From assembly GCA_903877125.1 (NCBI GenBank), contig CAIRCM010000042.1, forward strand, positions 1 through 44,360: 44,360 nucleotides of DNA, in the 5' to 3' direction. The position numbers were made by a program, and so were the translations under genes. Under the pieces are notes generated by a model. That model was not told the origin of the DNA, did no database searches, and saw only the letters and a list, made by a program, of their open reading frames with translations. Positions 17,296 through 27,398 of the stretch are shown piece after piece. Position 1 is the stretch's first letter. Each line of letters starts with the position of its first letter. Origin of the DNA: an uncultured Acetobacteraceae bacterium. Lineage in GTDB: Bacteria; Pseudomonadota; Alphaproteobacteria; Acetobacterales; Acetobacteraceae.

Positions 17296-19041
17296 TCAGC
17301 GGTCGATTCGATAAACGATATTCCCGGATGCCGGGTCGCGCGCGACCTCGTGCAGCCATCGCGGGATTTGGCCCCAGTTCAGCCAGTCCGCCAGCGTGTC
17401 GGCCGGCAAATCCCGCACGAAGATCGACCGCTTTTGCGTGGGGCAGAAAATCAGCAGGGTTGCCTCGGTCGCATCGACCTCCGGCGTGGGGTGTTCATCC
17501 GACCAGGCGGTGCCCGGGCGGCTGCGCCATGCGCGCCACAACCGCATGAACGCCGCGGGATTGCGGTGATACAGCGAGCCGACCGTCCGCAGGTGTGTGC
17601 GATACAACAAGGTCGGGGTGTCGTTCACATTGGACAGCACCACCGCGTTGCCGAAAGGTGCGAGAATGGGGGTCAGTGCCTCGACATCGCAGGACGGTGC
17701 GTCCGCTGCCGACCGCGCCTTCGCGTAGGCGTCGCCTATCCACACCAGCAGGGGCACAGCGAGCACCACCATGGCGGCTGGCGGGCAGAAAGCAGCCCAG
17801 CGGCCACGTATCCTGGTCAACACGACGGGGGCCAGCAATGCGGCGGCAACGCTTGGGTAGGGGCCGAAACGAATATGCAACGCGGCGAAACCGACCAGTA
17901 CGGCCAGGCCAAAAATCGCATAGCCCAGAACGACTGACCTGTAACGGATCGCCAGCCAGACCAGCGCGAGCAGACCGAGAACACCCGTCAGCAGATACTC
18001 GGCGCCATCATGCCAGTTGCTGACCGGCTGCATCTCGGTGATGTGATCGAAAAACACGTGCCATTCGGTATCGCCCATGAGCGAGTCGGTCCCGGCCAAC
18101 ACCTCGGGGAAACAGGTCAGCCACACCCAACCCAGGACGAGCCCGACCAGCAGGCTCCAAACCAAGCGCGATAGCCGGCGGCGGGTCCGGTGTTCGATGA
18201 CGACGATCGCGCTGGCCATCGCGGCGAAGACCCCAGCCAATGCGACGAAAGCGATGGACAGGCGATCGAGCTCGACCGCTCGGTGTCCCGCGTTGGGCGG
18301 GTCGACGAGCCAGGCAGCGGTCGTCAAAAACAGCATCGTCGCCCCTGCCGCGCGCATCGAGGCAGCTATCCCCGCGCCGCCCCGTTCGACCCAGACAACG
18401 TAAAGCGCGCCGAATGCGAGCACCGACAGGGGCAGCGCCTCCGGCGTCAGCCAGACCCCCATCGCGGCCCAGGCGCCCAACGCGATTCCACCCCACTGTC
18501 CGGCGATGATACGGGCCGTCCAACCCCAGCTCATCACACCAACAACGATGGTCAGCGTGTGGTGATGCACCACCCCGATGCGGCTGTAGCTCAGGATAAC
18601 CGGTGCGGTGATCGCGGCGAGCGGCGCGATCCATCGCCATTTCCGGTCCGCGAAGGGTGCCACGGCCCAGGTGCAGGCAAAGCCCATCGCCGCCACCGAA
18701 AGTCCCCCGAACAGCAGTCCCGCGAGGCGTTGGGCCGCGTCGGGCTGCATGAACAGTCCAAAGGGCGTGGCCAGCAACAGCAGGAAACTGTCGAGGAGAT
18801 GCGACCAGTGCAGAATGGTGCCATGCCCCGACGCATCGTTCGCCAAGACACCGATTGGCCGATGCAGCGCGACGATATCGCGCAACCGCACCAGCCGCAT
18901 GAGACTGTCGGGATCGGAATACCGGCCGAAATCCCGCCAATCCGATAGGGTCAGGCCGGCCACGACCTCGATCAGCACGGGCAGGATCGTGCACGCCAAG
19001 CCTTCCCGCCAGCCGATCGAGCGGCCCTTAGTCGAACCCAT
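17296..19041 (-). CDS. GT-C-like multi-spanning membrane protein
   Basis: 581-residue integral membrane protein with about 11-12 hydrophobic segments in residues 14-460, then a soluble C-terminal region of about 130 residues. An acidic DPDSLMRLVRLRDI motif (D43, D45) sits in the first large extracytoplasmic loop. That is the position and style of the catalytic Asp motif of GT-C lipid-phosphosugar transferases such as STT3 and ArnT. ATG at 19039-19041 was chosen because GGGGA lies upstream and hydrophobicity begins soon after. It may transfer sugars to a periplasmic or surface acceptor; this is inference. It is divergent from the lytic transglycosylase gene. Confidence 0.65.
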   Translation of the reverse strand: MGSTKGRSIGWREGLACTILPVLIEVVAGLTLSDWRDFGRYSDPDSLMRLVRLRDIVALHRPIGVLANDASGHGTILHWSHLLDSFLLLLATPFGLFMQPDAAQRLAGLLFGGLSVAAMGFACTWAVAPFADRKWRWIAPLAAITAPVILSYSRIGVVHHHTLTIVVGVMSWGWTARIIAGQWGGIALGAWAAMGVWLTPEALPLSVLAFGALYVVWVERGGAGIAASMRAAGATMLFLTTAAWLVDPPNAGHRAVELDRLSIAFVALAGVFAAMASAIVVIEHRTRRRLSRLVWSLLVGLVLGWVWLTCFPEVLAGTDSLMGDTEWHVFFDHITEMQPVSNWHDGAEYLLTGVLGLLALVWLAIRYRSVVLGYAIFGLAVLVGFAALHIRFGPYPSVAAALLAPVVLTRIRGRWAAFCPPAAMVVLAVPLLVWIGDAYAKARSAADAPSCDVEALTPILAPFGNAVVLSNVNDTPTLLYRTHLRTVGSLYHRNPAAFMRLWRAWRSRPGTAWSDEHPTPEVDATEATLLIFCPTQKRSIFVRDLPADTLADWLNWGQIPRWLHEVARDPASGNIVYRIDR

Positions 19042-19142
19042 GCCGTTTTCCCCGCCAACCCCGCATGCCCCGCGGTCGGTACCATACTTTGAAGCAGCCC
19101 CAAAACAGGTTATGAACCCGTGCAGTCCTGTGCTGGGCAGAT

Positions 19143-19844
19143 ATGATCCATCGTTTGACACGGTTCACAACGCCTGTCGTTGCCTTGCTCTTCGGCATCC
19201 TCGCCGGGGCCGCGAGCCCGTGCGAGGACGCTGCCACCGCCGCTGAAAAAGCATTCGATCTGCCGCCCGGGCTGATGTCGGCGATCGGCCGGGTGGAAAG
19301 CGGCCGTTTCGACCACGCCGCGGGGCGGGTCGTTCCCTGGCCCTGGACCATCGATGTCAGCGGCGACGGCCGCCAGTACGACACCGCTATCGAGGTCGTC
19401 AGCACCACGAAATGGCTGCGCGACAACGGGATCAGGAATATCGATGTCGGCTGCTTCCAGATCAGTCTGATGTACCATCCCGATGCCTTCGCCACGTTGG
19501 ACGAAGCCTTCGATCCCACCACCAACGGCCGTTACGCCGGCCAGCTTCTCGCATCCCTCAAGGCGCGGCTTGGCAACTGGCCGGACGCGGTGGCCGCCTA
19601 TCACTCCGCCGATCCGGCGAAGGGCGGCCCCTACCGCGACAAGGTCTACGCCAGCCTGCAGGGCGCCCCGCCGCCGTCCGAAGCCACGGTCGTCGCCGAA
19701 GTCCTGGAACCTTCCGGCCCGAAACAGTTGCCGTTCGGCATCCAGCTCTGGACACCCAGCACACCGGGCGGGGCGGCATCGCTGATCCATATCGGTTCGG
19801 GCACGGCACCGCCGCTGCCCACGGTCAGCAGCGGCGGTCGTTGA
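19143..19844 (+). CDS. Lytic transglycosylase-like (SLT domain) protein
   Basis: 233 residues with a signal peptide of about 24 residues ending LAGAAS. The catalytic glutamate is E52 in AIGRVESG. The SLT-fold pattern continues with NIDVGCFQIS and AVAAYHSADP, although spacing between them is expanded by an insertion around residues 60-95. Such enzymes cleave peptidoglycan glycan strands to allow secretion systems or wall turnover. The 40-residue C-terminal tail is Pro/Gly/Ser-rich. Convergent with the next gene, 3 bp apart. Confidence 0.75.
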   Translation: MIHRLTRFTTPVVALLFGILAGAASPCEDAATAAEKAFDLPPGLMSAIGRVESGRFDHAAGRVVPWPWTIDVSGDGRQYDTAIEVVSTTKWLRDNGIRNIDVGCFQISLMYHPDAFATLDEAFDPTTNGRYAGQLLASLKARLGNWPDAVAAYHSADPAKGGPYRDKVYASLQGAPPPSEATVVAEVLEPSGPKQLPFGIQLWTPSTPGGAASLIHIGSGTAPPLPTVSSGGR

Positions 19845-19847
19845 GGC

Positions 19848-21398
19848 TTAGTGTTTGATCCAGTCAGACATAAACCGAGCGTAACAGTCGCGCTCGCCGG
19901 GCATTTTCGGCCAGCCGGCCAGTAGACGGACCGCCGCCAGCAGCAGCCTGTCCTTCAGGTGGGTCGAATTGTTCTCGTATTCCTGAATCGCCGAGTGGGT
20001 GATCTTCTGGTTATGCGGATCGTCCTGGAATTTGCTGGACGTCACCGCGATGGCCGAGAAGTAATCCGTCACCGCCGCGCCCGATCGCAGATAGGCATGC
20101 GCAACAGCGGTGGTCGCCGCGATGTCGAACGACATGATGGACTCGTCCAACTGCGTCAGCAGTTGCGACGCCGTCCGTCCGCGCCCGTCGAAACCGCCGA
20201 TTTCCTCCGCCAGATGGGAGGTCTGCCATTTGTTGGACTGCGCGGAGTCGTTGACGAAATTGGCCATCAGATACAGCACGCGCGGCTGGTACGGGCTTTT
20301 GCTGGTACGGATCCAATGGTTGCCGGTGTTGCAATAGTCGAACGGGTGCTGCCCGTCGGTGAATTTCCGCGGCACGACGTTGCGCAGGATCAGCTCCGCC
20401 GCGCCGATCTGGATCGTGTCGCCCAGGCTCTTGATCGATTTGCCGGCTTTCAGATACGCGGTGAGTTGGTTCCAGACGGCCGGTCCGGTTCCGGTCATCA
20501 GCAGATCGACGAAGGATTCCACCTCGGCCGGGGTCAGGGCGGCTTGGTTGGCTTCCCGCAAATGGTTGTGCCCGTCGGGGAAGGCCTCGTTCAACAGCAC
20601 GCAGGCCGCGTCGTAAGCCGAGTAATACAGCGGCCCCACCGCCATATCCGGCACCCCGGTGTAGAACACGCCATGGGCGTTATCCCACCCGACATAGTCC
20701 GCCAGCCCGGTGATCGCACGCGCCCGCAGCCCCTTATGCCCGGTATTGCGCGCCTTGCGGCCGGCGATCGTGTCCTGAATATCGATCAGCCCCAGGAACA
20801 GCATCTGATCGCGCAGCGCATCCCTGGCCTCGGGGTCGGCGGCGAGGTCGAGGAACAGGCGATACGAACGCACAACCTCGCCCCCCATGGTGGCGAGCAT
20901 GTGGTTGTGCAGACGCTCCTCGATCGTGTTGCCTTCGCGCAGCGGCGTCTGATCCTGGTTCCACACCACCGGGCCGTAATCCGGCGGCGGCACGTTCATG
21001 CCCTTCATGCTGGCGTAGCGGCCAGGATATTTGCCCAGCAACTGGTTCCAGATGTCCAGGCCGGCGGGGATGTACCAGACGCTTTGCAGCATCGGCAGCA
21101 GCTCGTAGCCTTTCGGCATGTATGGCATCAGCGCGGATGAGGTGCGAATGCCCAGGATCGTGTGATCGTTGTTGATCAGCACGATCTGACCATCCTTGAC
21201 GTTGATATGGTTGGGCACCTGCACGAACGGCGCCTCGGCCCGCATCACGGTGCTGACCGCCTCGGGGACCGAACGGCCCTCGTCCTTGATCATGCGGAAG
21301 AATGTATCGGTGGTGCGGGCCGCATCGCGGTCCAGGATTGCACTTGTCAGCGCGTCCAGGGTCTTGTTCGGACGGATCGTCTCGGCTGTTTGCGACAT
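19848..21398 (-). CDS. Conserved-looking protein of unknown family, 516 aa
   Basis: Clearly coding: good ribosome site (GGGAGGG) before the ATG, even amino-acid use, globular and mostly helical character, no signal peptide and no membrane segment. I do not recognise the family. Visible features are a HINVKDGQIVLINNDHT strand pair near residue 64, two HNH-like elements (RLHNHMLATMGGEV and GHNHLREANQ), and several scattered His/Asp/Tyr residues that could bind a metal (for example YCNTGNHW, AHGVFYTGVPDM). It could be an oxygenase or hydrolase; that is speculation. It is transcribed alone between convergent and divergent neighbours. Confidence 0.7.
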   Translation of the reverse strand: MSQTAETIRPNKTLDALTSAILDRDAARTTDTFFRMIKDEGRSVPEAVSTVMRAEAPFVQVPNHINVKDGQIVLINNDHTILGIRTSSALMPYMPKGYELLPMLQSVWYIPAGLDIWNQLLGKYPGRYASMKGMNVPPPDYGPVVWNQDQTPLREGNTIEERLHNHMLATMGGEVVRSYRLFLDLAADPEARDALRDQMLFLGLIDIQDTIAGRKARNTGHKGLRARAITGLADYVGWDNAHGVFYTGVPDMAVGPLYYSAYDAACVLLNEAFPDGHNHLREANQAALTPAEVESFVDLLMTGTGPAVWNQLTAYLKAGKSIKSLGDTIQIGAAELILRNVVPRKFTDGQHPFDYCNTGNHWIRTSKSPYQPRVLYLMANFVNDSAQSNKWQTSHLAEEIGGFDGRGRTASQLLTQLDESIMSFDIAATTAVAHAYLRSGAAVTDYFSAIAVTSSKFQDDPHNQKITHSAIQEYENNSTHLKDRLLLAAVRLLAGWPKMPGERDCYARFMSDWIKH

Positions 21399-21488
21399 GG
21401 TGGCGCCCTCCCTTTGGGTTATGGCGATTGGGACTTCCTCAAGCCGGAAGTCTGCGCCGGGTCGGGCGGAAGGTCAAAATCACCGCGG

Positions 21489-24239
21489 TCACGGTGGCTG
21501 CCGCGAAGGTGCCGCGAACACGAATTTCTGATACAGATACCCAACCGCAATCAAACACAGCCCCAGCCCGGCAAACGACGCCGCCCGATACAATCCGGTC
21601 AGCGCCGCCATATCGAACAGGAACACCTTGCCGACCGTCAGCACCAGCACCGCCAGCGAGCCGTAGCGAAACGCGATGCTGCGGCTGCGGATTCCCATCC
21701 CCAGCAGCACCCCGGCCAATGCGAGCCAGGCGACGGAATAGCTGTACCATTCGCCATCGGAAACATCGGACCCGGACAGCACCGGCCCCTGGAAATGATG
21801 CCGAACCTCCAGCGACACATCGATAAAGACCAGCGCGAGGCAGAAGACTCTGGCTGCCTGCACCAACCCGTTCGGCCAGCGGGACAGACGCACGAAAATC
21901 CAGATCAGCCCCGCGGGGACCCCATAGGCCAAAAGGAGCCCGTTCAGCAGCGGCATCGTTCCCACCGGCGCGTCGGTCCAAAGCGGATTGTCCCGCAGCA
22001 CGTGCAGCACGAGCACCTCCAGCACCGCCGCCCCGACCAGCATATTCTGTCCGCATACGAAGACCGGACGCGCCCGCCATGCCGGGAACCGCGCGATGCC
22101 GATGGCCATCGTCAGCCACGCCACCACCCGCAGACCGGATTCAAACATCCCGTCGGCCGGTGCCTTGATCGTGCCCGTCAGCATCTGGTGCAGTTCCAAC
22201 GTGACCAGCACCGTCGCGAACAACAGCGCCCCGGCCTCCAGCACCGCGACCAGCGCGTCGTCGGCCGCGCGGCGGAACCAGCGCCCGGCGGTGAAGAACG
22301 CGGCGGCCGGGATGCCGTAGCCATAAAGAATCCAGTTCAGCACAGGCGTGCTCGCCACATGGTATTCGAGCAGTTGAGGGTTGACGATCAGCCGCACCAG
22401 CACCACCCCTGCAACCAGCAGCGCAAGCGGCCGCAGTGCTCGGATTCCCAGCCGCATCCCAATCCACGCCAGCGCCGGCAGTTGCAACGACAATGCAACT
22501 GTCAGCCAGGCGTCGCGCAGCGTCATCGTGGCGCCAAGAGAAAGCGCGGCAACCGCCGCCGCCGCGAAAAACCCGACCCCGACCGTAAATCCATCGTCCT
22601 CACGGTTCCGCAGGCGGCCGGCGGCGTACACATTCACCCCCGCCAGTACCGCCGCCACGCCCGCCCAATTGAACGCAACGCCAAAGTCCTCGATCCGCCA
22701 ATAAGCCACCGCCAGCAGCAGCACCGGCACACCCGCCGCCACGCTCGCCCAAACCGAGGGCCGCCGCGCGCGCCACAGGATCGCGAAACCGCCCAGGCCG
22801 AAGAGCGTGGCGAAACCCGCGGTCAGCGACAGGAAGGACCGCAGCGGCGGCGCCATGATCGGCCCGGGGTTGTAACCCTGCACGAACACCTCCGGCTGCG
22901 GCGGATGAACGCCCACCGGCTGCGGCAGAATGGCCGGCAGATGCCACGCCGCGATCGCCGCCACCGTCAGCAGCCCCGCCGCCACCGGAAGCGTATCGAA
23001 CAGCGGTGCCCGCCGCCCCGCGTAGAAGCACAGCCCGACAAACAGCGCCAGCACGACAAGCGAGGTGCTGCCGTAAGAGTCCATTCGCAAGAGCACGAAC
23101 ACGAACACCGAAGACGCGAGCAGCGACAGCCAGACCATCGTTCCGGCGGCGCCAATCCGCCCTTCCAGCGCATCGTTCCAGGACGGTGCGTCGCGAACGA
23201 GCAGTTCCGGTGCCGGCACGAACAGGCTCAGCGCGCTCAACACAAGCAGGAAGCAGCCGATCGCTTCGGCGTCCTGCGGCAATCCGTACGTCACGAAACT
23301 GATGACAAACCAAATCGTCGTCCCGGCGAAGGTAATGAAGCCCAGCCACCAGGCTCGAGTATACCGCACGATGAACAAAGCCGCGGCGACCAGGAAGGTC
23401 AGATAGATATACAGGCCCCAGGCCGAGGGATTGTCCGATTGCACCAGCAGCGGCGTGGCGAACCCGCCGATCACGCCGAGCAGCGCGACCAGTGGACCTT
23501 GCGGGAGCGCCAGCAGCACCGCGCCCATCGACAGCACGCCCAGCACCGCGAAGGCGAGCAGCGGCGGCAGCAGCCCATAAAGCTCGAACCCCGCGTAAGC
23601 GGCGGTATAGGCGATGGACACCCCGGCCGCGGTCAGCGCGGGCGGCACGTAATTGGGCCGTAACGCCGCGACCGCAAGCTGCTTCGGTTGCCGCCGCAGC
23701 CATTCCCCGCCGGCCATCAGCACGCAGCCGATCAGGAACCCGATCGCCGTCCGAGCGGCCGGGCCGAACCAGCCCTGGTCGATGGCGAATTTGACGAGGA
23801 ACACGCCGGCCAGGGACAGCGCCACGGCGCCAGCCCAGAGGATCCAGCGGTTGGCGATTTTCTGTTCGAGGCTTTCCTTCGCCGCGACCGGCGGAATCAG
23901 GGGCGATGGGACCTCGCTTTGCATCGCCGCGACCGGTTGCGGCAAGGGCGGTGGCAGGGCGGGTTCCAGGGTCGGGTCGGATACTGTTTCGACGACGACC
24001 GGCGCGACAATCGGCGCGTCCACCGCCTGAACCGCGACCGGTGGGGGTTGCGGCACCTCCCCTCGCAGGACTTTCAATTCGGCCGCGAGCGTCTGGATCG
24101 CCTGGATACTGGCTTCGAGACGGTCCGACAGCGCCTTCACCCGACTCCGCGTTCCCAGCAGCATGAAGAACGCAATGGGCCCCAGGAGGGCCAAGCCCAC
24201 ACCGGCCAGGATAACCAGGAGACCGAATAGAATTTCCAT
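21489..24239 (-). CDS. DUF2339 multi-spanning membrane protein
   Basis: 916 residues. An N-terminal anchor (residues 2-28) is followed by a short coiled-coil-like segment, a Pro-rich linker (about 60-125) and more than 20 hydrophobic helices. The motif LEQKIANRWILWAGAVAL followed by FLVKFAIDQGWFGPAAR is the DUF2339 signature. The family is widespread in proteobacteria, of unknown function, and suspected to act at the cell envelope. Its start has only a weak ribosome site. Confidence 0.88.
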   Translation of the reverse strand: MEILFGLLVILAGVGLALLGPIAFFMLLGTRSRVKALSDRLEASIQAIQTLAAELKVLRGEVPQPPPVAVQAVDAPIVAPVVVETVSDPTLEPALPPPLPQPVAAMQSEVPSPLIPPVAAKESLEQKIANRWILWAGAVALSLAGVFLVKFAIDQGWFGPAARTAIGFLIGCVLMAGGEWLRRQPKQLAVAALRPNYVPPALTAAGVSIAYTAAYAGFELYGLLPPLLAFAVLGVLSMGAVLLALPQGPLVALLGVIGGFATPLLVQSDNPSAWGLYIYLTFLVAAALFIVRYTRAWWLGFITFAGTTIWFVISFVTYGLPQDAEAIGCFLLVLSALSLFVPAPELLVRDAPSWNDALEGRIGAAGTMVWLSLLASSVFVFVLLRMDSYGSTSLVVLALFVGLCFYAGRRAPLFDTLPVAAGLLTVAAIAAWHLPAILPQPVGVHPPQPEVFVQGYNPGPIMAPPLRSFLSLTAGFATLFGLGGFAILWRARRPSVWASVAAGVPVLLLAVAYWRIEDFGVAFNWAGVAAVLAGVNVYAAGRLRNREDDGFTVGVGFFAAAAVAALSLGATMTLRDAWLTVALSLQLPALAWIGMRLGIRALRPLALLVAGVVLVRLIVNPQLLEYHVASTPVLNWILYGYGIPAAAFFTAGRWFRRAADDALVAVLEAGALLFATVLVTLELHQMLTGTIKAPADGMFESGLRVVAWLTMAIGIARFPAWRARPVFVCGQNMLVGAAVLEVLVLHVLRDNPLWTDAPVGTMPLLNGLLLAYGVPAGLIWIFVRLSRWPNGLVQAARVFCLALVFIDVSLEVRHHFQGPVLSGSDVSDGEWYSYSVAWLALAGVLLGMGIRSRSIAFRYGSLAVLVLTVGKVFLFDMAALTGLYRAASFAGLGLCLIAVGYLYQKFVFAAPSRQPP

Positions 24240-24379
24240 AGCGTCTCGCCTGCGCTGATCGCGATGACACGACTTCCGGCGGACGTGGCCCCGGAATGGT
24301 TGTCATCGTTCTGTAACAGGCATCGCTTTCGCCAGCCGGTCAACCGGCAATCGACGGATCGCCGCAATGTGATCGGCGA

Positions 24380-25288
24380 TCAGACCGCGATGCGATAGAA
24401 CGCCAGCGCATTATCCGCGAACAGCTTGCGTCGTTCCGTCGCCGGAATATCGGCGGTCACCGCCTTGAACTGACAGAAAATCCAGTCCCAACTCGCCTTC
24501 ACCCCGTCCACCGGATGGTTGGAGGCGAACATGCAACGGTCCGTTCCGAACATCGAGATCGTATCGCGAATGATCCCGCCATGCATCGCCAGCGTCCAGG
24601 GCTTGCCCTTCACGGTGAAGCCCGAGATCTTGCACCAGACGTTCGGACAGGCCGCCAGCGCCTCCATCCCCTTGCGCCAGACCGCCACCTGTTCCGGCGA
24701 CCGATCCAGAGGGTAGCCGGTGTGATTCAGCACGATCCGCATCGTCGGATGTTCCCGGCACACCTCGGCCGCTTCCTCCAGATGGTACCAGGGGACGCGC
24801 AAATCCCAGGACAGATCGTATTTCTCCAGCAATGCAAGCCCCTTGCGCCATTTCGGGTCCTGCAAACTCCGCGGCTGCCCGCGCACGCTGTCCCCCGGCC
24901 CCGACGCGATGATCGGCTTCGTGCGGATGCCCCGCACCAGCGGAAACGCCTTGTGCCCCGCCAGAATCTCCTCCGAATCCGGGGTATCCACCCACACATG
25001 CGCCACGATCGCGTTCGGCATCCCATGCTCGGCTGCCATTTTGGACACCCATTCGGTCTCCGCCAACTGCTGCGACCGGTCGCACTCGGCCTCGATATGA
25101 ACCGTCGCGACGACGTTGTGCAGGGCCGTGTCGCGGCGATACTCCGGCGGCAGATACGACCGGCAGATCCGCGAGTAATCGCCCAGGAACCCGTGATCGC
25201 CCGTCACCAGCCAGGGGTAGCGGATCGGCCCGTCCAGATCCCACAGATGGTGATGCGCATCGACGATCGGCAGTTCGTCGTCGGTCAT
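24380..25288 (-). CDS. Amidohydrolase_2 family metal-dependent hydrolase
   Basis: 302-residue TIM-barrel hydrolase. The N-terminal metal site HxH lies in VDAHHHLWDL (residues 12-14). Later barrel-strand elements are ECDRS, LNHTGYP and the closing FASNHPVDG with an Asp at the last strand. The family (COG3618) covers lactonases and dicarboxylate/aromatic-acid decarboxylase-like enzymes. ATG at 25288 follows GGGGAAGGA. It is divergent from an LLM oxidoreductase 74 bp away, so the two may act in one catabolic route. Confidence 0.88.
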   Translation of the reverse strand: MTDDELPIVDAHHHLWDLDGPIRYPWLVTGDHGFLGDYSRICRSYLPPEYRRDTALHNVVATVHIEAECDRSQQLAETEWVSKMAAEHGMPNAIVAHVWVDTPDSEEILAGHKAFPLVRGIRTKPIIASGPGDSVRGQPRSLQDPKWRKGLALLEKYDLSWDLRVPWYHLEEAAEVCREHPTMRIVLNHTGYPLDRSPEQVAVWRKGMEALAACPNVWCKISGFTVKGKPWTLAMHGGIIRDTISMFGTDRCMFASNHPVDGVKASWDWIFCQFKAVTADIPATERRKLFADNALAFYRIAV

Positions 25289-25362
25289 GGCCGGTTCCTT
25301 CCCCTCTGGACGTTCCCCGCGCAACGCGGCACCGTCGGACGATAGAAGTAGGGAGAACGGCC

Positions 25363-26187
25363 ATGCAACTCGGGATCCATCTGCCGCATATCGGCCGCAA
25401 GGCCGGACCGGACTCGATCCGCCGCGTCGCCGTCCAGGCCGAGGCGCTCGGCCTCGACGATGTCTGGGTCAGCGAACACATCATCGTCCCCAAAGGCGGC
25501 AGCTACCCGCCATCGCCCAATTTCTGGGACCCGATCCTGACCCTCACCTGGGCCGCCGCCGCCACCAGCCGGGTCCGACTCGGCACCTCCGTCCTCGTGC
25601 TGCCGCTCCGCCATCCGCTGCCGCTGGCCAAGGAACTCGCGACGCTGCACAACCTGTCCAACGGAAGGCTGATCCTCGGCGGCGGCGTTGGCTGGCTCGA
25701 AGCCGAGTTCGACGCGCTCGGCGTCCCCTTCAAGGAACGCGGCCGCCGCATGGATGAGGGCATCGCCATGATGCGCGCGGTCTGGACCCAGGACCCGGTA
25801 TCGTTCCCCGCCAAATACATCCCCGCCAAAATCGAAAGCATGCGGACCCAGCCGCAACCCATCTCCCACATCCCGATCTGGATCGGTGGCTCGTCCGACG
25901 CCGCGATCGCCCGGGCACAGCGGAACGACGGCTGGCATGGCAGCCGCGTGCGGCCGGAAGCCGCCGCCGAGATGGTCAAACGCCTGCGCGCCGGCCGCCC
26001 GGATGAGGCATGGACGATCTCCATCCGCGTCAACATCAACGCCGACAACGTCGATGAGATGAAGAACGCCCTGCCGGTCTACCGCGACGCCGGCATCCAG
26101 CACGTCATGGCTGCCCCCGAAGACCGCGACATCGATACCTATATGCAGACAGTCGAGCGGTTCGCCTCGGCCGGGCAAGGTCTCTAA
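25363..26187 (+). CDS. LLM-class flavin-dependent oxidoreductase (TIGR03619-like)
   Basis: 274-residue luciferase-like protein. The barrel pattern is clear: MQLGIHLPH at the start, LGLDDVWVSEHI, RVRLGTSVLVLPLRHPLPLAKELATL and GRLILGGGVGWLEAEF. Members use FMN or F420 in oxygenase or reductase reactions. RBS GTAGGGAGA precedes the ATG. Its divergent neighbour is an amidohydrolase. The natural substrate is unknown. Confidence 0.88.
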   Translation: MQLGIHLPHIGRKAGPDSIRRVAVQAEALGLDDVWVSEHIIVPKGGSYPPSPNFWDPILTLTWAAAATSRVRLGTSVLVLPLRHPLPLAKELATLHNLSNGRLILGGGVGWLEAEFDALGVPFKERGRRMDEGIAMMRAVWTQDPVSFPAKYIPAKIESMRTQPQPISHIPIWIGGSSDAAIARAQRNDGWHGSRVRPEAAAEMVKRLRAGRPDEAWTISIRVNINADNVDEMKNALPVYRDAGIQHVMAAPEDRDIDTYMQTVERFASAGQGL

Positions 26188-26260
26188 ATCCCTTGTAAGG
26201 TCAGTCGTACTGCCGTATCTAGCCCGACCAACGTCCACCCAGACACCGCGAGCAAAAAAC

Positions 26261-27340
26261 GTGACCGAGATCGCCATCACCCGTACCGCCTCGCCCAAGA
26301 CGCCCCCGGCCGATGAGACGCTGACGTTCGGGACGGTCTTCACCGACCATATGTTCATGATGGAATATCATGAGGGCCAAGGCTGGCATGATCCCCGCAT
26401 CGTACCCTACGCCCCGTTCTCGATGGACCCGGCGACCTGCGTCCTGCACTACGGCCAGGCGATTTTCGACGGCTGCAAGGCCTTCCGCGGCAAAGACGGC
26501 CAGATCCGCCTGTTCCGCCTCAAGGACCACGCCGCCCGCCTGAACCGCTCCGGCCACTTCCTGTGCATCCCGGAAATCGACCCGGCGATGGTCGAGGAAT
26601 CCATTCGCGCTTTGGTCGAGGTCGACCAGCATTGGGTGCCGAAAATGCCCGGCACCTCGCTCTACATCCGCCCGACGGTGATCGCGACCGAGTCGTTCCT
26701 GGGCGTCCACCCGTCCCATTCCTACCTCTACTACGTCATCCTCTGCCCGGTCGGCGCTTACTATAAGGAGGGGATGAACCCCGTCCGCATCCTCGCCTCG
26801 GACACGCATGTCCGCGCTGTGAAGGGCGGCCTGGGCGCGGCGAAGACGGCGGGGAATTACGCCGCCTCCCTCTTCGGCGCCGAGGAAGCACAGCACGCCG
26901 GCTACACCCAGGTGCTGTGGCTCGACGGCGTGGAGCACAAATACCTCGATGAGGTCGGCACCATGAACATCATGGTCAAGATCGGCGACGAGGTGATCAC
27001 CCCCCCGCTGAACGGCGCCATCCTCGCCGGCGTGACCCGCGATTCCGTGCTGAGTCTGCTGAAATCCTGGGGCATCAAAGCGTCCGAACGCCCGGTGTCG
27101 ATCGATGAGGTCCTGGCGGCCGCGAAAGCCGGCAACCTGGAAATGTGGGGCACCGGCACCGCCGCCGTGATCTCCCCAGTCGGCGAGCTCGGCTACAAGG
27201 GGGAGCGATATGTGATCGGCGACGGCAAAACCGGCGCGCTGACACAGCGGCTTTACGACACCATCGTCGGGATTCAATACGGGACGGAAGCGGACCCGCA
27301 TGGGTGGACCCGGCTGCTGGGGAACCGCATCGGGGGGTAA
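26261..27340 (+). CDS. ilvE: Branched-chain amino acid aminotransferase
   Basis: 359-residue class IV PLP aminotransferase of the longer (type II) group. The PLP lysine is K195 in LGAAKTAGNYAAS; the YGQAIFDGCKAFRG and EVGTMNIM segments match the family. It interconverts Leu/Ile/Val with their 2-oxo acids. The GTG at 26261 was chosen because family similarity begins soon after it. It is monocistronic by spacing, with a GC-rich hairpin 35 bp after the stop. Confidence 0.92.
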   Translation: MTEIAITRTASPKTPPADETLTFGTVFTDHMFMMEYHEGQGWHDPRIVPYAPFSMDPATCVLHYGQAIFDGCKAFRGKDGQIRLFRLKDHAARLNRSGHFLCIPEIDPAMVEESIRALVEVDQHWVPKMPGTSLYIRPTVIATESFLGVHPSHSYLYYVILCPVGAYYKEGMNPVRILASDTHVRAVKGGLGAAKTAGNYAASLFGAEEAQHAGYTQVLWLDGVEHKYLDEVGTMNIMVKIGDEVITPPLNGAILAGVTRDSVLSLLKSWGIKASERPVSIDEVLAAAKAGNLEMWGTGTAAVISPVGELGYKGERYVIGDGKTGALTQRLYDTIVGIQYGTEADPHGWTRLLGNRIGG

Positions 27341-27375
27341 GCCACTGTCGCTTATTTAGCCCGGCTTACCTTCGT

Positions 27376-27398
27376 CCCGCGGCTATTTAAGTCGCGGG
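27376..27398 (+). terminator. GC-rich hairpin after ilvE
   Basis: Arms CCCGCG (27376-27381) and CGCGGG (27393-27398) with an 11-base AT-rich loop. There is no T-run, so it may be a Rho-dependent or processing structure rather than a classical intrinsic terminator. Confidence 0.35.

Noticed and set aside
21162-23663. An 833-codon plus-strand frame opposite DUF2339
   Set aside because: Its translation is Arg/Gln/His-rich low-complexity text, antisense to a clear membrane protein gene with good family motifs.
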